64,000 nt of DNA from Halomonas colorata. GTDB lineage: Bacteria > Pseudomonadota > Gammaproteobacteria > Pseudomonadales > Halomonadaceae. The notes under the pieces were generated by a model, which searched no databases, was not told the origin of the DNA, and saw nothing but the letters and a program-made list of their open reading frames with translations. Shown in pieces: positions 40,320-48,946 of this stretch; position 1 is the first letter of the stretch; the number at the start of each line of letters is the position of its first letter. The stretch covers positions 165,890 through 229,889 of the forward strand of contig NZ_JABUZA010000001.1 in the NCBI RefSeq assembly GCF_014897985.1. The letters are read 5' to 3'. A program made the translations under genes and the position numbers.

Positions 40320-40619
40320 TCAAGGCAAAACTTTCTTGAACGGCTTAACAATTACCTTGGCATAGACACCTGCAATGATGTATGGATCAGCGTCAGCCCA
40401 GCTTTGAGCGGCTTCTAGGCTGTCGAATTCCGCCACGATCAAGCTGCCGCTAAAACCCGCATCACCGGGGTTTTCGGTATCGACCGCCGGATGCGGTCCC
40501 GCCAATACCAGGCGGCCTTCATCGCGCAGCGCTTCAATACGGGCCAGGTGATCTGGGCGGGCGGCCATACGGCGCTCCAGGCTATTCGATACGTCTTCAC
40601 TAATAATCGCGTAAAGCAT
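40320..40619 (-). CDS. yciI: YciI family protein
   Basis: The 99-residue product closely follows E. coli Yci[76 protein letters not shown] and the VKPFKKV end. The family has a dimeric ferredoxin-like fold with a conserved His-Asp pair; its reaction is not known. It is divergent from rnm, next to which yciI-type genes are often found. Confidence 0.92.
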   Translation of the reverse strand: MLYAIISEDVSNSLERRMAARPDHLARIEALRDEGRLVLAGPHPAVDTENPGDAGFSGSLIVAEFDSLEAAQSWADADPYIIAGVYAKVIVKPFKKVLP

Positions 40620-40796
40620 GGGGATAACTCCTTAAAAGCATGCAGTAAAGCGCTCTATGCGGCATTGACCGCACTCGTATAAGCGCGCACCATGGCGAGC
40701 ATTCGTGCACCGTCCCATACAGAGCATTATGAACACACAGCATTATGCCTGTTCGTGTACGACATCCCTATTCTGACAAACTCGCCACACGACGTC

Positions 40797-41741
40797 ATGC
40801 CCATGCCCTTGATCCCCACGTTACTTCCTGCGGTGTTTGATGCAGATCAGCGCTATTCGGCTGATCTGCACATGCACTCAACGGCGTCCGACGGCGCGTT
40901 AACCCCCACTGAGCTGGTAGCGCTATGCGCTGAGCGCGGCCTTACCCACATGGCGTTGACTGACCACGACACCATGGACGGTATCGACGAAGCCGGGCAG
41001 GCCGCCCAGCAGGCCGGGATTTGTCTGGTACCCGGCTGCGAGTTATCCACCCGCTGGCAGGGTATCAATATTCACGTGGTCGCACTCATGCCGGGTGGCC
41101 TGCAGGGGCCGTTGGTGGAAGGGCTTGAACAGCAGCGTCTGGCGCGTATTCAGCGCGCAGAAGTGATTGCTGAGCGCTTGGAAAAGGTGGGCCTGCCCAA
41201 CGCCCTGGCAAAAGCCCGTGAGCAGGCGGGCAGCGACCGCCCGTTGGGGCGGCCTGATTTCGCCCGCGCGCTGGTCGCCGAGGGTGTAGTGGCCGATTGG
41301 GCTACCGCGTTCAAACGTTACCTGGGTAGCGGCAAGAAAGGCGATGTTAAAGCCCACTGGCCGGAAATTAGCGAAGTCGTTGAGTGGGTGGTGGCTTCCG
41401 GCGGCGTAGCGGTCATCGCGCACCCGTTACGCTATGGGTTAACCCGGCGTAAACGGGGTCTTTTAATGGATACCTTTCAGGCGGCGGGCGGAGACGCAGC
41501 TGAGTTGGTCAGCGGCCAGCAGAATCCGGATGTCACGCGTGACTTGGCCCGCCAAATGGTCGAGCGTGGGCTTTACGCTTCATTAGGCAGCGACTTTCAC
41601 TTCCCCGGCAGCCACGCCGCGCCCGGCAGCATGAGCATGGTGCCGCGCACGGCCGCCCCGCCTATCTGGCAGCACCCCCGGTTGTCGCATCTGCGCGACG
41701 CTCCCGCTGGGCCATTAGCCGCTTCGTCAGCTATGGTATGA
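40797..41741 (+). CDS. rnm: PHP-domain 5'-3' exoribonuclease, RNase AM (YciV/TrpH family)
   Basis: RNase AM trims the 5' ends of rRNAs and degrades short RNAs. The PHP metal-binding motifs are present: DLHMHSTASDGALTP, ALTDHDTMDGI, PGCELST, IHVVAL, VAVIAHPLRYG and GSDFHFPG. The start is uncertain. The ATG at 40797 is preferred because it leaves about 20 residues before the first motif; an ATG at 40803 and the distal ATG at 40692 are alternatives, and none has a clear ribosome-binding site. yciO follows, as in E. coli. Confidence 0.88.
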   Translation: MPMPLIPTLLPAVFDADQRYSADLHMHSTASDGALTPTELVALCAERGLTHMALTDHDTMDGIDEAGQAAQQAGICLVPGCELSTRWQGINIHVVALMPGGLQGPLVEGLEQQRLARIQRAEVIAERLEKVGLPNALAKAREQAGSDRPLGRPDFARALVAEGVVADWATAFKRYLGSGKKGDVKAHWPEISEVVEWVVASGGVAVIAHPLRYGLTRRKRGLLMDTFQAAGGDAAELVSGQQNPDVTRDLARQMVERGLYASLGSDFHFPGSHAAPGSMSMVPRTAAPPIWQHPRLSHLRDAPAGPLAASSAMV

Positions 41742-41808
41742 GTACGCGTATAAATAAGTAAGTGAACACCCCAATGGATTGAAATGAGCCCACGGGCAGG
41801 AGCAGACT

Positions 41809-42432
41809 ATGAGTCAGTATTTTCAGATTCACCCCGAAAACCCGCAAAAGCGTCTGATCGATCAGTCTATCGAGATTATTCGCAAAGGCGGGGTGGTGGC
41901 TTACCCAACGGATTCGGGCTATGCGCTGGGCTGCCACCTGGGTGAAAAGAAAGCGATTGAAAAGATAAAGTGGCTGCGCTCGCTGGATGACAAGCACAAC
42001 TTTACGCTGATGTGTTCGGACCTTTCAGAAATTGGCACTTATGCCAAGGTGGATAACGCCGTTTTCCGGCTGCTGAAAGCGCATACGCCAGGGCCGTATA
42101 CCTACATCCTGGATGCCACCACCGAAGTGCCGCGCCTGCTATTGCATCCCAAGCGCCGCTCGATTGGCGTGCGCGTACCCGATCACCGGATTACCCACGC
42201 GCTGCTTGAGGCCCTGGGCGAGCCGCTGATGAGCGTGACGCTGATTCCGGTAGGAGATGACCTACCCATGAGCGACCCCGAAGAAATTCGCGAGCGCTTT
42301 GGAGCACATCTGGATCTAATTATTGATGGCGGCGCCTGTCATCTCGACCCCACCAGCGTAATTGATTTGCGTGAACTGCCGCCCAAAATTGTGCGTGAAG
42401 GACGCGGCGATATTACCCCGTTTGAAAGCTAA
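41809..42432 (+). CDS. yciO: YciO, Sua5/YrdC-fold RNA-binding protein
   Basis: The 207-residue product belongs to the YrdC/Sua5 fold (nucleotide and double-stranded-RNA binding) and matches E. coli YciO in length and motifs: GGVVAYPTDSGYALGCHLG, FTLMCSDLSEIGTYAKV, KAHTPGPYTYIL, RRSIGVRVPDH, and PTSVIDLRE. It is a paralogue of the t6A enzyme TsaC; its own role is less clear. AGGAGCAG precedes the ATG. Its stop codon lies inside the first unit of a 15-bp tandem repeat. Confidence 0.92.
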   Translation: MSQYFQIHPENPQKRLIDQSIEIIRKGGVVAYPTDSGYALGCHLGEKKAIEKIKWLRSLDDKHNFTLMCSDLSEIGTYAKVDNAVFRLLKAHTPGPYTYILDATTEVPRLLLHPKRRSIGVRVPDHRITHALLEALGEPLMSVTLIPVGDDLPMSDPEEIRERFGAHLDLIIDGGACHLDPTSVIDLRELPPKIVREGRGDITPFES

Positions 42433-42483
42433 GTCCTGGAAAGCTAAGTCCTGGAAAGTTAAGTCCTGGAAAGCTAAGCCCTG
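42424..42483. repeat. 15-bp tandem repeat, four copies, spanning the yciO stop codon
   Basis: GAAAGCTAAGTCCTG repeats at 42424-42438 and 42439-42453 exactly, then with one change each at 42454-42468 (GTT for GCT) and 42469-42483 (CCC for TCC). The yciO stop is in unit 1, so the expansion lies in the 3' untranslated region. Confidence 0.9.
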
Positions 42484-42526
42484 GCTTAGCGCCATGCCCA
42501 CGCGAGCGTGGCCATGGCGCTACCAG
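42481..42526. other. Long inverted repeat between convergent yciO and potassium channel gene
   Basis: TAGCGCCATGCCCACGC (42487-42503) pairs with GCGTGGCCATGGCGCTA (42506-42522) with one mismatch, and CTGG/CCAG flank it with a 2-nt bulge. It probably ends transcription from both sides or blocks read-through, but no long T-run follows. Confidence 0.6.
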
Positions 42527-42548
42527 ATATTTTGAGTAGCCAGCCAAG

Positions 42549-43424
42549 CTAGGGTTCTTTCTGCAGGTCTTCTTTGTGCGGGTCTTCCGTTGTTTCATCC
42601 AACCAGGTACCGCAGCGCAGGCAATAACGAGCACGCTTTTCGTGACGGTCATGGCCGCAGCCCGGGCACGCCTCATCGGAGTAGCGGTCTTCACGAATAG
42701 AGCGGATTACCTGGGCGGAAAAAATACCCGTGGGCACCGCGATGATCGAGTAACCAATCAGCATCAGAACCACGGTAATCGCTTTGCCCACCGCTGTACC
42801 GGGAACGATATCGCCATACCCTACCGTGGTAACGCTTACCACTGCCCAGTAAATCGACATGGGAATGCTGGTAAAGCCTGTCTCCGGCGACTCGATGGTA
42901 TACATAAGCGCGGCGAACATAGTAACGACCATCAAGATGCTGCAGAAGAACAGCAGTACCTGATGAAAACTACGTTTTAAGGCATCGATCAGCAGGCGTC
43001 CTTCACCCACAAACTCCATCAGGCGCAGAATACGAAAAATTCGCAGCACCCGTAGGATGCGAATAATCACCAGCGCATGAAAACCCGGCATTAGTAATAC
43101 CAGCCAGGCGGGCAGAATAGAGATCATATCCACCACGCCGTAAAAGCTTTTCAAGTAAATAGACGGACGCTCAAGGCAGTAAATACGCACGGCAAGTTCC
43201 AGCGTAAACAGTATCGTGAACGCCCACTCCAGGTAATAAAACAGCCAGCCGTACTCCTGGGAGACATCTTGAACGCTACCCAGCAAAATCACCCCAACAC
43301 TGGCCATGATCATTACGATCAGCGCAATATCGAATCCTTTGGCAGCCGGGGTATCGGATTCAAAGATAATATGAAAAAGCTGGGTGCGTAGGCCCTCAGC
43401 TGCAGGTGTCAGGTTGAAGCTCAT
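42549..43424 (-). CDS. Voltage-gated potassium channel with C-terminal zinc ribbon
   Basis: The 291-residue product has six transmembrane segments of Kv type. The S4 sensor RILRVLRIFRILRLMEF has regularly spaced arginines, the pore helix and selectivity filter are SIYWAVVSVTTVGYGDIVPG, and S6 is VVLMLIGYSIIAVPTGIF. The cytoplasmic tail carries two CxxC pairs (CPGCGHDRHEKRARYCLRCG), a zinc-ribbon arrangement not usual for Kv channels. The ATG at 43424 is chosen because GGGAT lies 6 bp upstream; the frame is open 27 bp further. K+ movement in a salt-stressed cell is the expected context. Confidence 0.9.
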   Translation of the reverse strand: MSFNLTPAAEGLRTQLFHIIFESDTPAAKGFDIALIVMIMASVGVILLGSVQDVSQEYGWLFYYLEWAFTILFTLELAVRIYCLERPSIYLKSFYGVVDMISILPAWLVLLMPGFHALVIIRILRVLRIFRILRLMEFVGEGRLLIDALKRSFHQVLLFFCSILMVVTMFAALMYTIESPETGFTSIPMSIYWAVVSVTTVGYGDIVPGTAVGKAITVVLMLIGYSIIAVPTGIFSAQVIRSIREDRYSDEACPGCGHDRHEKRARYCLRCGTWLDETTEDPHKEDLQKEP

Positions 43425-43550
43425 AGCAATCCCAGTGAAATAAACAATCACTTATCTGGTGATTTAGCCTATTGGTAAACATTCTTGATATACAGTACGT
43501 GTTTCAAGCCCGCATGGTCTGAACCGATGTCGCTTAAAACAGTATGAATG

Positions 43551-44438
43551 TCAGCTTAGCGCGCTTTGCAGCGCTAAACGATGTGAAAGCGTCAATAGAT
43601 TAACGCCATAGGCAATGCTGGGCTGGCCATCGCCCAGAAGCGCTGCCGGTAAGGCTTTAGCCTGCATCTGCATGTCGGCAGACAAACCTGGATGTTCGGC
43701 CAACTGGGCTAACGCGTCCTGGGCCACGTTAAGGTAGTGGCCTTGCTGGCTATCGTGATAGGCATCCAGAGCAAGCGTTGCCCGGTGAAGCCATTGCGCG
43801 GGAGTGGTAGCCTCGGGTAGTGGCCACTGCTGGGCAGCCAAGGCGTTGCCGCGGGATGCTTTACTGCTGTCAGACGGGCGAAGCGGGATCTTTTCGGCAA
43901 GCGCGATGGCTAACGACCACAGGGTTTCCGGATCACCGGCTTTTAACTCCAGCTCTAGCTCACAAATAGGCGTGCGATAAGCGCCGCTCTCGATCTCGCC
44001 TTCATCCATTACCAACTCAATATGACTGCCTTGCCAGGTCAACTGCCAGCTACGCCGGATAAAATCGGTGCGCAGCTTGGGGGCAAGGCTTGCCAGCCGC
44101 TCGGCCAGCTCGCCTTGAAAGGGCGGTAGTGCGGCCAAGCCTTCCTGATCCAACTGGTTGCCAGTGACAGGCCATTCCCACTCTTGGCGACTGGATAACC
44201 CGCCCCCACCTTTGCCTGCCGTTTTCACGGTTTGCAGTACGCGCTCATCTATCTGGCGCAGACGAACGGCCACGCGGGCGTTGGCTAAGTCGTTGGTTGG
44301 GGTATCGAAATAGGTATTGGCGAGGGTTTGGGTGAGCGGTGGTTGAGACGCGAGTAACGGGTGGCTTAACAAGGCCCCAATGCTTGCAGGCGCAAGGGCA
44401 AGCTTTAATTCTACTTCAATAGGAGTTGCATTTTTCAT
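43551..44438 (-). CDS. CYTH-domain protein (YgiF-like inorganic triphosphatase)
   Basis: The N-terminal 200 residues form a CYTH tunnel domain: IEVELKLAL, NTYFDTP, VAVRLRQIDE, QTVKTAGK, RQEWEWP, IELVMDEGEI and CELELELKAG supply the paired basic and acidic residues that bind triphosphate and metal. The C-terminal 90 residues are a short, incomplete version of a CHAD-like helical region. Related E. coli YgiF hydrolyses tripolyphosphate. It is divergent from the DUF47-pit operon, as in pseudomonads, which fits a role in phosphate metabolism. The start may be the GTG at 44450 or the ATG at 44438. Confidence 0.85.
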   Translation of the reverse strand: MKNATPIEVELKLALAPASIGALLSHPLLASQPPLTQTLANTYFDTPTNDLANARVAVRLRQIDERVLQTVKTAGKGGGGLSSRQEWEWPVTGNQLDQEGLAALPPFQGELAERLASLAPKLRTDFIRRSWQLTWQGSHIELVMDEGEIESGAYRTPICELELELKAGDPETLWSLAIALAEKIPLRPSDSSKASRGNALAAQQWPLPEATTPAQWLHRATLALDAYHDSQQGHYLNVAQDALAQLAEHPGLSADMQMQAKALPAALLGDGQPSIAYGVNLLTLSHRLALQSALS

Positions 44439-44574
44439 GACAATAGCCACTCTTAAACGTGAAATGCTGATGAAATTTTTGCTACCAATATGAACTTTTC
44501 ATGACGGCGGCGAGCGCACTCTTTATACTGGCGTCGCCATTTCCAGGCTCCCCGAAAACAGGCTAAAAGGCACT

Positions 44575-45255
44575 ATGGTTACCTCCAATCCTTTTTCTGC
44601 GATGTTTGGCCGCTCGCCATTCCAGCCGTTGCTGGCCCACATCGTCAAGGCCAATGAATGCGCCGATCAGTTGTTGCCATTTTTTGAAGCATCCCTTGCT
44701 GGCGACTGGGATAAAGCTGCTGAGCTGCGTGAAAACGTGACCCGCTTAGAGCACGAAGCCGATGTGCTGAAAACGGACCTGCGGCTTAACCTGCCCAGCA
44801 CCATGTTTTTGCCGGTTTCCCGGTCCGATCTGCTGGATTTGATTAGTGTGCAGGACAAAATCGCCAACAAGGTGCGCGACATTACCGGCATTATGCTGGG
44901 GCGTAAAATGCGCGTGCCTGACGAGCTCGCCGAGCCGATGCGCGATTATATGATCACTAGCGTGGCATGTGTTGCTCAAGCGCGCCAAGCACTTGAAGAG
45001 CTGATGGAACTCCTTGAGTCCGGCTTTGGGCGGAATGTTTCCGATGTTATGCACAACATGATTCGCGAACTGCATAACTTTGAACACCAGGCGGACGCTC
45101 AGCAGGTCGCCATTCGTCGGCAGCTTTTTCAACTTGAAAGCCAGCTGCCACCCGTCGATGTGATCTTTCTTTACAAGATCATCGAATGGGTAGGTGAAGT
45201 GTCCGACCGCGCTGAGCGTGTGGGCAGTCGCTTGCAGATTTTGACCGCTCGCTAA
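44575..45255 (+). CDS. DUF47/PhoU-like phosphate transport accessory protein
   Basis: The 226-residue, mostly helical product belongs to the TIGR00153/DUF47 family, distantly related to PhoU, with metal-binding patterns such as REN-x3-LEHEADVLK and LHNFEHQADAQQ. In this family the gene almost always precedes a Pit-type transporter and is thought to modulate it; here pit starts 9 bp after its stop. The name pap or yjbQ should not be transferred without comparison. Confidence 0.9.
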   Translation: MVTSNPFSAMFGRSPFQPLLAHIVKANECADQLLPFFEASLAGDWDKAAELRENVTRLEHEADVLKTDLRLNLPSTMFLPVSRSDLLDLISVQDKIANKVRDITGIMLGRKMRVPDELAEPMRDYMITSVACVAQARQALEELMELLESGFGRNVSDVMHNMIRELHNFEHQADAQQVAIRRQLFQLESQLPPVDVIFLYKIIEWVGEVSDRAERVGSRLQILTAR

Positions 45256-45264
45256 GGGGATTTC

Positions 45265-46530
45265 ATGCATATTATTGCCCAGCACGGTGATATTTTTATC
45301 ATCCTGGCCTGTTTGTTTGGCTTTTTTATGGCTTGGGGGGTCGGTGCAAACGATGTCGCCAACGCCATGGGAACCTCGGTGGGGTCGAAAGCGATCACCA
45401 TCAAACAAGCTATTATCATTGCGGTTGTTTTTGAATTTTTAGGTGCCTGGCTTGCCGGTGGTGAGGTAACGGCCACCATCCGTGGCGGAATCATCGACGC
45501 CAACCTGCTTGAAGCGAACCCACAGTTTCTGGTTTACGGCATGCTGTCTGCGCTCTTGGCTGCCGGTATCTGGTTAATGGTGGCTTCCGCCCGCGGTTGG
45601 CCGGTTTCCACCACGCACTCGATTGTCGGCGCTATCGTGGGTTTTGCCGCAGTCGGCCTGGGCGTGGATGCAGTTGCCTGGGGCAAAGTGGGCCAGATCG
45701 CTTCCAGCTGGGTCGTCTCGCCGCTGATCGCCGGTACCATCGGCTATATGCTGTTTAAGTCGGTGCACCACCTGATATTTGAAAGCTCAGACCCGTTTGC
45801 GGCGGCCAAGCGCTATGTGCCGGGCTATGTGTTTTTAGTCGGCTTTATCGTGTCTATGGTGACGCTCACCAAAGGGCTTTCCCATGTTGGCTTACACCTT
45901 ACCTTTAGCCAGAGCCTGTTGCTGTCGATCTTGATTGGCGTGTTGATTATGGGCCTTGGCATCATCATGCAGCGGCGTATCAAGTACACCCAGAATGCCA
46001 ACGATCATTTTGGCTATGCCAATGTAGAGCGCGTGTTTGGTGTGTTGATGATCTTTACCGCGTGTGCCATGGCGTTCGCCCACGGTTCTAACGATGTGGC
46101 CAACGCGGTTGGCCCGCTGGCCGCCGTCATTAGCGTGGTGCGCAGCGAAGGCATGATCGATAGCGCCGCGCTGGTGCCCTGGTGGGTGCTAGTGCTGGGC
46201 GGTGGCGGTATTGTGTTTGGCCTGGTGACTTACGGGCATAAAGTCATCGCGACCGTAGGCACCGGGATTACTGAGCTAACCCCGAGCCGTGGCTTTGCAG
46301 CAACGCTTGCCGCTGCCAGCACCGTGGTGGTTGCCTCCGGCACGGGCCTGCCAATTTCGACGACTCACACTTTGGTCGGCGCGGTACTCGGTGTCGGCTT
46401 GGCACGCGGTATGGCGGCACTTAACCTGCGCGTTATCGGCACGATCGTTATTTCGTGGCTGATTACGCTGCCGGCTGGCGCGGGTCTGGCCATCGTGTTC
46501 TTCTTCATGTTTAAAGGCATGTTCGGCTAG
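45265..46530 (+). CDS. pit: Low-affinity inorganic phosphate transporter (Pit family)
   Basis: The 421-residue integral membrane protein has the duplicated PHO4 signatures GANDVANAMGTSVGSKAIT near the N-terminus and AHGSNDVANAVGPLAAV in the second half. Each is followed by a TTHS/TTHT motif (PVSTTHSIVGAIVG, PISTTHTLVGAVLG). Pit carriers import metal-phosphate with protons or sodium. It forms an operon with the DUF47 gene, and a strong terminator follows. Confidence 0.95.
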   Translation: MHIIAQHGDIFIILACLFGFFMAWGVGANDVANAMGTSVGSKAITIKQAIIIAVVFEFLGAWLAGGEVTATIRGGIIDANLLEANPQFLVYGMLSALLAAGIWLMVASARGWPVSTTHSIVGAIVGFAAVGLGVDAVAWGKVGQIASSWVVSPLIAGTIGYMLFKSVHHLIFESSDPFAAAKRYVPGYVFLVGFIVSMVTLTKGLSHVGLHLTFSQSLLLSILIGVLIMGLGIIMQRRIKYTQNANDHFGYANVERVFGVLMIFTACAMAFAHGSNDVANAVGPLAAVISVVRSEGMIDSAALVPWWVLVLGGGGIVFGLVTYGHKVIATVGTGITELTPSRGFAATLAAASTVVVASGTGLPISTTHTLVGAVLGVGLARGMAALNLRVIGTIVISWLITLPAGAGLAIVFFFMFKGMFG

Positions 46531-46548
46531 CAGTAAACGCCTGACTCT

Positions 46549-46610
46549 CAGCGGCACCTTCATGCAGATTTGCGTTAGCCAATTTGCAATAGAAGGTGCC
46601 GCTGTTTTTT
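46549..46610 (+). terminator. Intrinsic terminator after pit
   Basis: CAGCGGCACCTTC (46549-46561) pairs perfectly with GAAGGTGCCGCTG (46592-46604) across a 30-nt loop, then six T. Confidence 0.8.
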
Positions 46611-46680
46611 GTGCTCTGGTAAAGTAGCGAGTAGATTTTAAACGCAGAGTTTTTCTTTCACTTGCTGCCGGAGAGCGGCC

Positions 46681-47997
46681 TTGGATAAGCACTTCCCCTT
46701 TGTTGATTGGTTTCGTAACGCTTCCCCCTACATTAATGCGCACCGGGGGCGAACCTTTGTCATCTTGATTGAAGGCGAAGCCATGGCGTCTGGCCGCGGG
46801 GAACAGCTCATTCAGGATTTAGCCCTGCTGCATACGCTGGGCGTGCGATTGGTCGTGGTATTCGGCACGCGCCCCCAGGTACAGGAAGCGCTTACCCAGG
46901 CAAACGTTGAGCCTACGCGCATTAACGGCCGCTGGGTGGCCGACCGTGCGGTGATGACTCACGTAGAGCAGGTCGCCGCGCACCAGCGGCTCTGGCTTGA
47001 AGCACGCCTGTCACTCGGCCTACCCAGTACGCCGCTTCACGGCGTTGAACTCAGCGTGATTTCCGGCAATCTGGTCACCGCCAAGCCCTTGGGCGTGCGT
47101 GAAGGGGTCGATTTTGACCATAGCGGCGAAGTACGCCGCGTGCGCGCAAGCGCGATTGAAGGGCTGCTGGATAAAGGCTCGTTAGTGCTTCTGCCGCCGC
47201 TGGGCTTTTCAAGCACGGGGGAAGTATTTGACCTGGATGCCGCAGAAGTTGCCCAGCACGCCGCCGTGGCGCTCAAGGCCGATAAGCTGATACTGCTGGG
47301 CGACTCGGAAGGCCTGCAGGATGAAGAAGGTGCCTTGCTGCGCCAGCTAACCCCTGCCGATGCCGAACCCAGACTTGAGAGCGCGCTGCCCGGCAGCGAG
47401 CTTGCCCGTCACCTTCAGGCAGCGTGTAACGCCGCACTTGAGGGTGTGGCCCGCACGCACTTGTTGTCGTGGCGCAACCACGACGCGCTGCTGGGGGAGC
47501 TATTCACCCGGGACGGCGTGGGCACCATGATCACCCAGCACCGCTACGAGCAGCTACGCCCGGCCAAGCTAAACGATATTGCCGGGCTGCTTGAGCTGCT
47601 TGAGCCTCTGGAGCGCCGCGGCATGCTGGTGGCCCGCTCGCGCGAGCGCCTGGAGCACGAAATTGATGACTATATGGTCATCGAGCGTGACGGCATGGTG
47701 ATTGGCTGCGCCGCGCTGCACCTGTTCCCCGAAACCACGATTGCCGAACTGGCCTGTGTAGCGGTACACGGCAGCTACCGAGGGGGCGAGCGCGGAGAGC
47801 GTTTGATGGAAGCCCTGGAGCGCCGCGCCCGCCAGCGTGGGCTAACCGCCATATTTGTGTTAACCACCCACACGGCCCACTGGTTTGTGGAACACGGCTT
47901 TCAAACGGCCAGCCTGGATGATTTGCCGCCCTTGAAGCGCGAAGCCTATAACCACGCACGTAAATCGAAAGTGTTGGTGAAGAAGTTGGCGGGATAG
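46681..47997 (+). CDS. argA: N-acetylglutamate synthase ArgA
   Basis: ArgA makes N-acetylglutamate, the first step of arginine synthesis. The 438-residue product joins an amino-acid-kinase-like domain (FVILIEGEAMASG, TLGVRLVVVFGTRPQV; about 1-290), which senses arginine, to a C-terminal GNAT domain (ELACVAVHGSYRGGERGERLMEALE; about 290-438). The start is a TTG with GGAGAG 5 bp upstream. The nearest in-frame ATG (46783) would remove the conserved N-terminus. It follows pit, as in pseudomonads. Confidence 0.94.
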   Translation: MDKHFPFVDWFRNASPYINAHRGRTFVILIEGEAMASGRGEQLIQDLALLHTLGVRLVVVFGTRPQVQEALTQANVEPTRINGRWVADRAVMTHVEQVAAHQRLWLEARLSLGLPSTPLHGVELSVISGNLVTAKPLGVREGVDFDHSGEVRRVRASAIEGLLDKGSLVLLPPLGFSSTGEVFDLDAAEVAQHAAVALKADKLILLGDSEGLQDEEGALLRQLTPADAEPRLESALPGSELARHLQAACNAALEGVARTHLLSWRNHDALLGELFTRDGVGTMITQHRYEQLRPAKLNDIAGLLELLEPLERRGMLVARSRERLEHEIDDYMVIERDGMVIGCAALHLFPETTIAELACVAVHGSYRGGERGERLMEALERRARQRGLTAIFVLTTHTAHWFVEHGFQTASLDDLPPLKREAYNHARKSKVLVKKLAG

Positions 47998-48052
47998 GGG
48001 GATGGTGAATGATGAGTTGGGAATAGTGAGTTGTGAAATCGGGGGCTGTTAG

Positions 48053-48082
48053 GGGCGGGGCGGCCTTTGGCTGGCCCCGCCC
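48053..48082. other. GC-rich inverted repeat between convergent argA and SDR gene
   Basis: GGGCGGGGC (48053-48061) and GCCCCGCCC (48074-48082) are perfect complements around a 12-nt loop. Convergent genes flank it, so a shared termination role is likely, but there is no T-run on either strand. Confidence 0.45.
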
Positions 48083-48091
48083 GGTTGGTCA

Positions 48092-48946
48092 TCAGGTGTT
48101 TAGAATAACCCCGCCGTTAAGGTGCAAGGTCTGCCCGGTCATATACGAAGAATCTTCGCTTGCCAGATACACATAAGCGGGGCCCATTTCGCTGGGCTGG
48201 CCCGCGCGATTCATTGGCACTTGGCCGCCAAACGAGGCCACTTTCTCATCATCGAAGCTTGCTGGAATCAGCGGGGTCCACACTGGGCCTGGCGCCACGG
48301 CGTTAACGCGAATGCCGCGATCCATCAACGACATGGCCATCGAGCGCATAAACCCTTGAATCGCCCCTTTGGTGGCACTGTAGTCAATCAGCGTATCGTT
48401 GCCTTTAAAGGCGTTGATAGAGGAGGTCTCGATGATGGTGTCGCCTTTTTGCAGATGCGGCAGCGCGGCTTTCGTCACATAGAAGTGGCTGAAGATATTG
48501 GTCTGGAAGGTGCGCATTATCTGCTCATCTGGCACCTCGGTCAGATCGTTCCAGTCGTACTGCTCGGCGGCATTATTGACCACAATATTGAGCTTGCCGA
48601 AGTGATCCAACGTCTTCTTGACTATCTCACGGCAAAACTCAGGGTCACCGACATCGCCCTTTAGCACCAGGCAGCTGCGGCCTTCGGCCTCTACCAGCGC
48701 TTTAGTATCCTCAGCATCTTTATCCTCCTCCAGATGAACAATAACGCTATCGGCGCCTTCGCGAGCGTAGTGCACCGCAACGGCACGTCCAATACCGCTA
48801 TCGCCGCCGGTAATAAGAGCGACCTTATCTTTAAGCTTTTGAGTTCCTTGATAGCTATCGCGAATGAACTCAGGTTCGGGGCGCATTTCATGCTCATCGC
48901 CTGGCTGTTCGTCCTGATGCTGAGGCGGTAGTTTTTGCTCGCTCAT
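48092..48946 (-). CDS. Short-chain dehydrogenase/reductase, YghA/general stress protein type
   Basis: The 284-residue NAD(P)-dependent oxidoreductase has the glycine-rich site ALITGGDSGIGRAVAV, NNAAEQYDW, the catalytic YSATKGAIQ and a long N-terminal arm (QKLPPQHQDEQPGDEHEM, then RPEPEFIRDSYQGTQKLKDK) that typifies the YghA/YdaD/YhdF subgroup induced by ethanol, salt or general stress. The ATG at 48946 follows AGGAG; a TTG two codons upstream is less likely. Its substrate is unknown. It begins beside the AT-rich gap before the stress cluster at 49667-52237. Confidence 0.9.
   Translation of the reverse strand: MSEQKLPPQHQDEQPGDEHEMRPEPEFIRDSYQGTQKLKDKVALITGGDSGIGRAVAVHYAREGADSVIVHLEEDKDAEDTKALVEAEGRSCLVLKGDVGDPEFCREIVKKTLDHFGKLNIVVNNAAEQYDWNDLTEVPDEQIMRTFQTNIFSHFYVTKAALPHLQKGDTIIETSSINAFKGNDTLIDYSATKGAIQGFMRSMAMSLMDRGIRVNAVAPGPVWTPLIPASFDDEKVASFGGQVPMNRAGQPSEMGPAYVYLASEDSSYMTGQTLHLNGGVILNT

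Noticed and set aside
42424..42483. Tandem repeats considered as a CRISPR array
   Set aside because: The units abut with no unique spacers and are only 15 bp long; no cas genes are nearby. The same applies to 52302-52337.
48053..48082. GC-rich hairpin considered as an intrinsic terminator
   Set aside because: The stem is perfect but neither strand has a T-run, so only a generic inverted repeat is reported.
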